From positions 1 to 38,553 of the forward strand of contig NVWB01000169.1 of the NCBI GenBank assembly GCA_002733575.1: a DNA stretch of 38,553 nucleotides, written 5' to 3'. Within the stretch, counting starts at the first letter, position 1. Each line of letters opens with the position of its first letter. The notes beneath the pieces were generated by a model that saw nothing but the letters and a program-made list of their open reading frames with translations, was not told the origin of the DNA and did not search any database. Source of the stretch: Blastopirellula sp. Lineage in GTDB: Bacteria; Planctomycetota; Planctomycetia; Pirellulales; Pirellulaceae. Both the position numbers and the translations under genes were made by a program. Positions 9,352 to 18,164 of this stretch are shown here, piece by piece.

Positions 9352-9787
9352 TACAGTTCTTCCAGGGTACCCAATGAAGGATTTGAAACGAATCTTTTTG
9401 TCTTCAACAAATCTATGACAAAGTTTAGCGATAGGAAATCTTGTACTTTAGGTTTTTGGCTTTATCGAAGGAAGATTTTTCTCATCGTGGAAGCATAAGT
9501 AATATGGATCGATCATTAACGACATCACATCCTCGGTAATTGAGAATGGAGCGGTTTATGGATGATAGTATTTTATCCTGAAGCGTGTCATTTTAAACCG
9601 TTGAAAATCGGTAGATTATATTTTTTTCAGAGATCGAATCTATCATGAAAATAATCCATTGTTTTAGTTGACAATCCTAGGTCGCTTGCTAGTTTACTAT
9701 CTGGCGGAGGCGAGATTGCGTGAACAGAATACGCATAAAAGTCATGACCGATGTGTATTATTTGCCGAATTCACGAGGAGTCGTAAG
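9352..9787. promoter_or_regulatory. Divergent intergenic region between the channel fusion and the sulfatase cluster
   Basis: The 436 bases must hold promoters for both directions. It contains an inverted CGGTTTA (9552-9558) / TAAACCG (9594-9600) separated by 35 bases, a possible operator, and GAGGAG just before the sulfatase ATG at 9788. No gene or RNA was recognised. Promoter positions are not assigned because no -35/-10 pair stands out. Confidence 0.4.
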
Positions 9788-12262
<2,475 letters not shown>

Positions 12263-12377
12263 TGCTGGTTTTGTTACAGGAAGGGTCATAGATACTGCCA
12301 AACCCACGGCTCTGCTTATAAAAAACTAGAGATTCAATAATTATTTTCAATTCCAATGAACAAATAGGGTCAAGAGA

Positions 12378-13394
12378 ATGATAATGAACCAACGACAAAA
12401 AATGCCATTTTTTAGAATTTTATTATTCAGCTTAATGGTCTGTTTTTCAACATGCTTTTGCTCCTTTGCGAATGCCGCCGATCCGCTGCCATCTTGGAAC
12501 GATGGTCCTACAAAAACGTCAATTTTAGATTTCGTCGCTGCGGTGACAGATAAAAACGGCAAAGACTACGTCGCCCCAGCAGAGCGAATTGCTACGTTCG
12601 ACAACGATGGCACTCTCTGGATCGAATACCCCATGTACACTCAGGCACTCTTCGCGTTTGATCGTGTCAAGGAGCTTGCCCCTCTGCACCCAGAGTGGAA
12701 AACCCAACAGCCCTTCAAAGCGTTGTTAGAGGGAGACATGAAAACAGTCGGCAATTCTGGCATGCAAGGCTTGATGGAAATTATCATTGCAACACATACC
12801 GGAATGTCTGCGGCTGAGTTTGAACAGGATGTCTCCAACTGGTTGGCAACTGCCAAGCAACCGAAGTTTGATCGCCCCTACACCGAAATGGTTTATCAAC
12901 CTCAACTTGAATTACTAGCGTATTTGCGAGCAAACGGGTTCAAAACCTTCATCGTCTCTGGTGGCGGAATCGCGTTTATGCGGCCCTTTAGCGAGAAGGT
13001 CTACGGTATTCCACCGGAGCAAGTGGTTGGTTCGAGTGTGGAAACGGAATTCAAAATCATAGATGGGAAGCCAGAACTAGTCCGCGCACCAAAAATCGGT
13101 TTCATCAACGACAAAGCCGGTAAGCCTGTCGGGATTCACCAACACATAGGGCGTCGCCCGATTTTAGCCTTTGGCAATTCCGATTCCGACATGCAAATGA
13201 TCCAGTACACCATGGCCGGCAAAGGCCGTCGCTTAGGATTGTTCGTTCATCACACCGACAGCGAGCGGGAATACGCTTACGACCGAAAAAGCCATGTTGG
13301 AACGCTTGACAAAGTGCTCGATCTAGCGGCCGAGAATAACTGGATCATCGTTGATATGAAACGCGATTGGAAACGAGTGTTTCCTGATAAATAA
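12378..13394 (+). CDS. Periplasmic HAD-superfamily phosphatase
   Basis: 338 residues with a signal peptide (1 to about 34, ending FANAA). HAD motif I is FDNDGTLW with nucleophile D75 and D77. Motif II is IVSGGG with S194. Motif IV is GNSDSD (266-271), following the Lys-containing stretch around 239-249. The substrate is probably a small phosphate ester, and the leader places it in the periplasm. It lies 115 bases downstream of the sulfatase and likely shares its transcript, so the two may strip sulfate and phosphate from related substrates (inference). A second ATG six bases downstream is possible as start. Confidence 0.88.
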   Translation: MIMNQRQKMPFFRILLFSLMVCFSTCFCSFANAADPLPSWNDGPTKTSILDFVAAVTDKNGKDYVAPAERIATFDNDGTLWIEYPMYTQALFAFDRVKELAPLHPEWKTQQPFKALLEGDMKTVGNSGMQGLMEIIIATHTGMSAAEFEQDVSNWLATAKQPKFDRPYTEMVYQPQLELLAYLRANGFKTFIVSGGGIAFMRPFSEKVYGIPPEQVVGSSVETEFKIIDGKPELVRAPKIGFINDKAGKPVGIHQHIGRRPILAFGNSDSDMQMIQYTMAGKGRRLGLFVHHTDSEREYAYDRKSHVGTLDKVLDLAAENNWIIVDMKRDWKRVFPDK

Positions 13395-13433
13395 ATTGCA
13401 CAGGTACTAATCCCCCAAACGAAGAAAAACAGG

Positions 13434-13556
13434 ATGACCAATTACGCCAACATCGAACAAGCAGTCACCGCCCAATCCGAGACCATTTGGGACATGGCAA
13501 CGCATGTTTGAAAATATCCTGAACTTGGATCCTTTAGGAAACAATCCCTCCCGTAA
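13434..13556 (+). pseudogene. N-terminal stub of an M20-family amidohydrolase/peptidase
   Basis: The ATG at 13434, preceded by AGG, opens MTNYANIEQAV then ETIWDMATHV, an in-frame TGA (13509-13511), and KYPELGSF before a TAA at 13554-13556. This resembles the start of M20 proteins of the AbgB type, where IWDxAxxxWxxPELG-like sequence lies near residue 30; a TGG-to-TGA change would explain the stop. The remaining ~400 codons are missing. The similarity is short, so the assignment is tentative. Confidence 0.45.
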
Positions 13557-13567
13557 CATAAAGGAAG

Positions 13568-13936
13568 ATGACCATGGACCAGACCATTGAAACCTTATCA
13601 ACCGGCAAATTTTTACATGTCAAAGCAACGGGAAAACTCTCGAAAGAATCGTACAAAGTTTTCACGCCATTTGTTGATAAACAAATTGAAGACCAGGGTT
13701 AAGTTCGAATTTTGTTTGAGATGCACGACTTTCACGGCTGGACTTGTGGAGCCATGTGGGAAGACCTGAAGTTTGATTTCAAACACTGGAGAGATATTGA
13801 ACGACTGGCTCTGGTTGGCGATTCCAAATGGGAAGCAGGCATGGCCGTATTCTGCAAACCGTTTACTGCCGCCAAAATTCAGTATTTTGATGTGGGTAAA
13901 ATAGAAGAAGCGAAAACTTGGCTTGAGGCTGACTAA
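13568..13936 (+). pseudogene. SpoIIAA-like (STAS-fold) protein interrupted by one in-frame TAA
   Basis: One reading frame runs from the ATG at 13568 to TAA at 13934-13936 and is broken only by TAA at 13700-13702 (codon 45). Before it: TGKFLHVKATGKLSKESY and FVDKQIEDQG. After it: VRILFEMHDFHGWT, LALVGDSKWE and FCKPFTAAKIQYFD. Together these make a full-length (~122 residues) SpoIIAA-like protein, a family of single STAS-fold domains of unclear role. The stop sits where relatives commonly have Lys, so one AAA/AAG-to-TAA change would account for it. It may be a fresh pseudogene, a sequencing error, or two fragments. It ends 36 bases before the transporter gene. Confidence 0.82.
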
Positions 13937-13972
13937 ACCACTTTTATCACCCCGCCATGAATTGAAGAATCG

Positions 13973-15181
13973 ATGCTGAATGCCATTATTATCGTCGTCG
14001 CAATATCACTGGCCGGGTATCTGGCGATATCTAAACGCCTAGCGGCTTCTTCCAGTTGGAAAGCCACGGTGACGCCTCTGGCATCGATTATGGGAAGTGG
14101 TTTCCTCGTGAGTGCGCCGCTATTAGGCGGGTTAGTAGGTAACTTGGCTGTCGTTTGTATGGCAGTACTGTTAGTGTTGGCCTATGCCGTGGGTGGGGCG
14201 ATACGCTTTAATATTCAGCATTTTGAACCAATTGAAAACAAGGGGCATGGGCCGGCTCAATCGATTGCTTTTCTATCACGGATTGTGCTTGCTTGTGCCT
14301 ACTTCATCTCGGTGACTTACTACCTTCAACTGTTGGCCGCATTTTTGCTGAATGCCGTTGATATTAAAAGCCCATTTGCTGCTCATTGCATTACCACCGC
14401 ACTGCTATTGACGATTGGCGGAATTGGTATTTGGCGAGGACTAACGATGCTCGAACATCTTGAGAAATATGCCGTAGCGGTGAACTTGGGAATGATTGGT
14501 GCCTTGCTGGTAGGTTTAGCGGTTTACAATGTGAATCTGTTAATTGGCGGAGATTGGGCACTGCCAGCCATTGATTCTGGAATTGATTTTAAGGATGTGC
14601 GTGTGCTACTAGGGTTATTGATTGTGGTGCAAGGATTTGAGACTTCGCGTTATTTGGGAGACGAACACCCGCCCGAGCAACGCATAGCAACCATGCGTGT
14701 GGCCCAACTTTTATCGGCAGCAATCTACCTAGTGTTTATTGGATTGGCGACTGTCTTGTTTCACAAAGATCTTGGGGCAGATGTGACCGCCATTATTAGT
14801 CTGACAACACCGGTAGCTATTGTGTTGCCTGTGTTATTGTCAATTGCCGCAATAGGAAGTCAATTTAGTGCCGCAGTTGCCGACAACGAGGGAGCCGGCG
14901 GACTCATTGGAGACATCACGCATCACAAAGTACCGATGAAATATGCCTATCTATTGATTCTGCTGGTCACCATTGTTCTAACTTGGGAAACCGACGTCAA
15001 CGGAATCATCGCCTATGCCTCTCGTGCATTCGCCCTCTTCTACATGCTGCAATGTATGGTGGCGTTCATCGTAGCTTGGCAAATGAAAGAGCTTCCTAAA
15101 CGGGCATTACGTCTTGCCAGCTTCGCCTTCTTGGCTGTGATGTGCTTGCTGGTTTTCGCTCTGGGTTTGCCTTCCGAATAA
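13973..15181 (+). CDS. APC-superfamily-like integral membrane transporter
   Basis: 402 residues with about 11 hydrophobic helices spread over the whole length. The first helices end in the unwound Gly/Ser stretch SIMGSGFLVSAPLLGG, and a later segment reads VVQGFETSRYLG, both reminiscent of LeuT-fold amino-acid/amine permeases. The level of similarity is weak and the substrate cannot be named. The start at 13973 has a GAAG-type site just upstream. It follows the SpoIIAA-like frame and precedes the porin, so it may import the product released by the sulfatase/phosphatase pair (inference). Confidence 0.7.
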   Translation: MLNAIIIVVAISLAGYLAISKRLAASSSWKATVTPLASIMGSGFLVSAPLLGGLVGNLAVVCMAVLLVLAYAVGGAIRFNIQHFEPIENKGHGPAQSIAFLSRIVLACAYFISVTYYLQLLAAFLLNAVDIKSPFAAHCITTALLLTIGGIGIWRGLTMLEHLEKYAVAVNLGMIGALLVGLAVYNVNLLIGGDWALPAIDSGIDFKDVRVLLGLLIVVQGFETSRYLGDEHPPEQRIATMRVAQLLSAAIYLVFIGLATVLFHKDLGADVTAIISLTTPVAIVLPVLLSIAAIGSQFSAAVADNEGAGGLIGDITHHKVPMKYAYLLILLVTIVLTWETDVNGIIAYASRAFALFYMLQCMVAFIVAWQMKELPKRALRLASFAFLAVMCLLVFALGLPSE

Positions 15182-15532
15182 GATCCTAGTCCAAAGACTT
15201 GGTTACATGCGGTATCGAATTTGGAATGTGCTTAAAAACATTAAACCCAGATCAATCAATGGGGATCGTTGTCGATGAATAAAACGCGATTAATTCTGGA
15301 AACACGCTGATTTCCATGAAAATCGTTACACTGCTATTGGGTAAAGCAGACTCTCTCATACTGCATGGGGCTTATGGGTGTTTTGTGATCTCGTTCCAAG
15401 AGATTCTATTTGGTATTAAACGCTCAAATTGACGAAGAATTAAGCAAGATCGTCTTTGAAACCATCGATTTAATGATAAGGGTTATGCCAAATAATTAGA
15501 TCAATACTCATACAGAGTGAATTGTTGAAATC
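15182..15532. other. Intergenic, about 350 bases, no gene seen
   Basis: It separates the transporter from the porin. No coding frame, RNA or clear terminator was found, so the porin may have its own promoter here. Confidence 0.5.
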
Positions 15533-16882
15533 ATGAGAATTCTAATTGCGATAACGATAACTTTGACCCTTGTCTCCAACTCCGTTTTAGGGCAAGAGCC
15601 AGGTGACGTTGTTTTAGTTGGAGAGGACTACTTCACTAACTATGAAACCACTACAGTTCTAGAGGAGTGTGGTGGTTGTGATGTGCAGTGTCAGCATTGC
15701 CTTGGATCACGTGATCGCTTGTTTGGCGATCTACTGGGACCAAAATCACATCTTGCTCAACACGGGATTATTGCCGATCTCAGACTGTCGCAATACTATC
15801 AAGGTGTGGCAAGCGGCGGCTCGGATCAAATTGGAATGTATGGTGGGAAATTAGACTACAACTTTACATTTCTTGGAGAGCCTCTCGGACTCAACAAAGG
15901 CTTTACAACATTATTGCATGCCGAAACGCGTTATGGTCAGTCGCTAGTGACTGAAGCTGGAGCGTTTGCGTTTCCCAATACGAATATGCTTTACCCAAAG
16001 CCTGAAGGCGTTACTTCAATAACAGGCTTGCTCTTTATGCAAGCGTTAAATGAAAAAGTTGCACTTGCAGCGGGTAAAATTAATGTCGTAGATTTCTGGG
16101 GAATGGTCTATCCAGACTCCGGGAGGGGGCTCGATGGGTTTATGAATTTAAACTCTTTAACTGTGGGCCTGCCTTGGCTGCGGTTTGTGAACCTGTCAGT
16201 TAATGGTGCCGGTATTTTGGTACTTGAAGGTGAGCAAATCGAAGGAGGCTTTCTGGTATTCGATACAAATAACTCCACCACGACCGCGGGCATCGACAAC
16301 TTGTTTGACCAAGGAGCCGGAGTGCTGGGTTTATGGAGATTCTTTCATACTTGGGATGGCAAACCTGGGTCGCATCTTGTTGCTGGTGGATGGAGCAGCA
16401 GGACTTACACTTCACTCGATGCAAATAGCTGGTCGTTTATCCCAGGTCAAGGGCAGGGATTAACGCCTGGAACTGAAACTGGTGCCTGGGCTTTGGCTTA
16501 CTATTTCAACCAAGTTCTTTGGGCTGATCCATGCAATGCAGATCGAAATGTAAAGTTCCTCACAGGCTGGTCCTTGAGCGATAGCAACCCTAGCTTTGGA
16601 CAATGGGGAATGCTCGCTACTTTAGAATCCTTTGGGCCTTTCGCTCATCGCTCAAAAGACCGCATGGGTGTTTCCTATTTCTATACCGGAGTGAGTGATG
16701 ACTTCAAGCAGTTGGTAAGCTCGGTTGTCGCCATCGAAGATGTTCAGGGTTGTGAATTATATTACAACGCGGAAGTCACACCATGGTTTCACCTTACCGG
16801 CGATTTGCAAGTTATTGATAACGAACAAAGTGCAAATGACACCGCGATTGCCATAGGGTTACGTGCTGTGATTGATTTATAA
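15533..16882 (+). CDS. OprB-like outer-membrane porin
   Basis: 449 residues. A signal peptide (about 1-20, ending VLGQ) precedes a beta-rich protein with the layout of carbohydrate-selective porins: GDLLGPKSHLAQHGIIADL near residue 65, KLDYNFTFLGEPLGL, LHAETRYGQ, repeated amphipathic strands, and FLTGWSLSDSNPSFGQWG. It ends in ...LRAVIDL, an alternating strand without the usual terminal Phe. Just after the leader there are four Cys, C46-x2-C49-x3-C53-x2-C56, which is unusual for a porin and may form disulfides or bind metal. It probably admits the substrate used by the upstream cluster; which sugar or acid is not predictable. Confidence 0.8.
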   Translation: MRILIAITITLTLVSNSVLGQEPGDVVLVGEDYFTNYETTTVLEECGGCDVQCQHCLGSRDRLFGDLLGPKSHLAQHGIIADLRLSQYYQGVASGGSDQIGMYGGKLDYNFTFLGEPLGLNKGFTTLLHAETRYGQSLVTEAGAFAFPNTNMLYPKPEGVTSITGLLFMQALNEKVALAAGKINVVDFWGMVYPDSGRGLDGFMNLNSLTVGLPWLRFVNLSVNGAGILVLEGEQIEGGFLVFDTNNSTTTAGIDNLFDQGAGVLGLWRFFHTWDGKPGSHLVAGGWSSRTYTSLDANSWSFIPGQGQGLTPGTETGAWALAYYFNQVLWADPCNADRNVKFLTGWSLSDSNPSFGQWGMLATLESFGPFAHRSKDRMGVSYFYTGVSDDFKQLVSSVVAIEDVQGCELYYNAEVTPWFHLTGDLQVIDNEQSANDTAIAIGLRAVIDL

Positions 16883-16894
16883 TCGCATTTTCAG

Positions 16895-17338
16895 TCAATG
16901 AATCGACACTTCTCGCTGAACTCCACCGAAGAGCGCTTGTTACGAATGCTGAACCCTATAGATACCGTGTCACCTTGTAATTCTGTGTCGAGCCGATCGT
17001 TGATTCTTGTGCGTCATAAATACTCCTCAAGCAAACGAAAAAAATCACACCAAGTCGCAAAGGCACCAAGAAAGTTTGAAGCAAAACCTCTTCGAGGCTT
17101 CGCGTGAGAATCTTTTTTTTGACCAGAAAAACATGATCAACAAGATGAAGTCTGAAACCCAATCCTCTGTTCTCTCTGTGCCTCTGTGTTAAAAGCTTCT
17201 TTTTTTCCTTCCTTTGCGCCTTTGCGACTTGGCGTGAGACATTTTCTGAAGGAAGCTTGATCCGGTTTTTGATGACGACATCATGGTCGGGTAGAAGATT
17301 GAAAGCGGTGGAGTTCACCGAGAAGTCTCAATGAATCG
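16895..17338. mobile_element. MITE-like non-autonomous element with terminal inverted repeats and 11-bp direct repeat
   Basis: Inverted repeats of 21 bp (16908-16928 and 17306-17326, 20 of 21 matching) lie just inside an exact 11-bp direct repeat TCAATGAATCG (16895-16905 and 17328-17338), the pattern of a transposon with target-site duplication. The ~420 bp between encode no transposase. Inside are a second inverted pair (17045-17064 / 17218-17237) and A/T runs. It sits 12 bases after the porin stop codon. Confidence 0.65.
17045..17237. repeat. Inner inverted repeat of the CCAAGTCGCAAAGGC type
   Basis: Bases 17045-17064 and 17218-17237 are inverted copies matching at 19 of 20 positions. Between them lie CTCTGTG-rich words (around 17165-17190). 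Similar words occur in intergenic repeats of many bacteria. It could fold as a long hairpin. Confidence 0.7.
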
Positions 17339-17593
17339 TTTGTATTATATTTAATGAACTAGAGATTACCTCTGCTAAATACCGAATCGTCTGGGTCGAG
17401 TTGAACTCAAGCCTGATTGAAGAAATAATATTCATTGAAACTGTTATTGATTATCAGAGGCCTGCCAAGCCGGCTCTTTTCCAATGTTGAAGAAGCAAAG
17501 TCTTGGCTCTTAGATTTCTAGTGAATAATTCTATTCATACTTTAATGAGAGTCCTCTGATCTATCCACTCTTACATTTCCACAAGAAGAGCTC

Positions 17594-17652
17594 TTTGGTG
17601 TACTAGCCCAGTGACCCTCGGCGTGAAGATCCTTCCACTAGTTCAATTGCAA
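17594..17652. repeat. Dispersed ~59-bp repeat, copy 2
   Basis: It matches 1006-1064 in the same orientation. No recombinase sequence is recognisable beside this copy. Confidence 0.7.
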
Positions 17653-17784
17653 ACAGGCCGCAATCGACAGAGATCTGATGAATTCGGTTTTGAGTAAAAT
17701 TGTGGTTGTAGGCAGAAGATCAGCTTCAAAGAAACTTCCCTATCAAATTCATACTGGACACTGTAGATAGAGGTGTCCAAAATT

Positions 17785-17977
17785 GGGTACCCATTGAAGG
17801 GTCAATTGACGTAAGTCTAATGCCCGCGGTTGGAATCGAACCAACGACCTACGGTTTAGGAATGCCCCGTTACATTTTGGATAGGTTACGAATAGCCTTC
17901 TAACCCTATAAAACATAGGGTTTCAGAAAACGCGTTTGACTCTTCCATTCACGAATAAAGGCCAAAAGTGGGTACAC
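17785..17977. repeat. tRNA-Arg-derived repeat, left copy (putative att site)
   Basis: Three parts are visible. 17785-17827 matches 27036-27078 (the DNA next to the intact tRNA 3' end) with two differences in 43 bp. 17821-17862 is a 42-base copy of the tRNA 3' part from the anticodon loop outwards, minus-strand sense. 17863-17977 matches 26932-27043. In the tRNA copy the T-stem differs from the intact tRNA on both sides yet stays paired (GTTGG/CCAAC instead of AGAGG/CCTCT), so it may come from a different tRNA gene. Confidence 0.8.
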
Positions 17978-17999
17978 TTTTACAATGTGTACCCACTTT
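17965..17999. other. Perfect 13-bp inverted repeat at island left end
   Basis: AAAGTGGGTACAC (17965-17977) and its exact reverse complement (17987-17999) flank a 9-base loop. The same 13 bases occur singly at 27031-27043. There is no T-run, so a terminator is unlikely; a recombinase or replication-protein site is possible. Confidence 0.75.
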
Positions 18000-18006
18000 A
18001 TTTCAT

Positions 18007-18099
18007 GTGACGCAATGCATATCGCTAAAGAAATCTTTTATCGCAATATAGCGTCACGTGATAAATCCTGTTAAACAAGGACTTGCAACATCGTGACGC
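18007..18099. repeat. Iterated GTGACGC motif, three copies
   Basis: The motif lies at 18007-18013 (+), 18051-18057 (-) and 18093-18099 (+). Spacings and mixed orientation resemble arm-type protein-binding sites at element ends. This is inference from pattern only. Confidence 0.5.
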
Positions 18100-18164
18100 T
18101 AGGTTTTGCATTATTGCCTCTAAATTCTGATCACTCGATATTGATCGAACTCGGTCATTAGAAC

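Larger units (their letters stand above)
17339..18164. other. Gene-free stretch with repeats at the island's left edge
   Basis: No intact gene is visible in ~825 bases. It contains the 59-bp repeat copy 2 (17594-17652), the tRNA-derived repeat (17785-17977), a perfect hairpin (17965-17999) and iterated GTGACGC motifs (18007-18099). Bases 17339-17593 show nothing recognisable. Confidence 0.6.
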
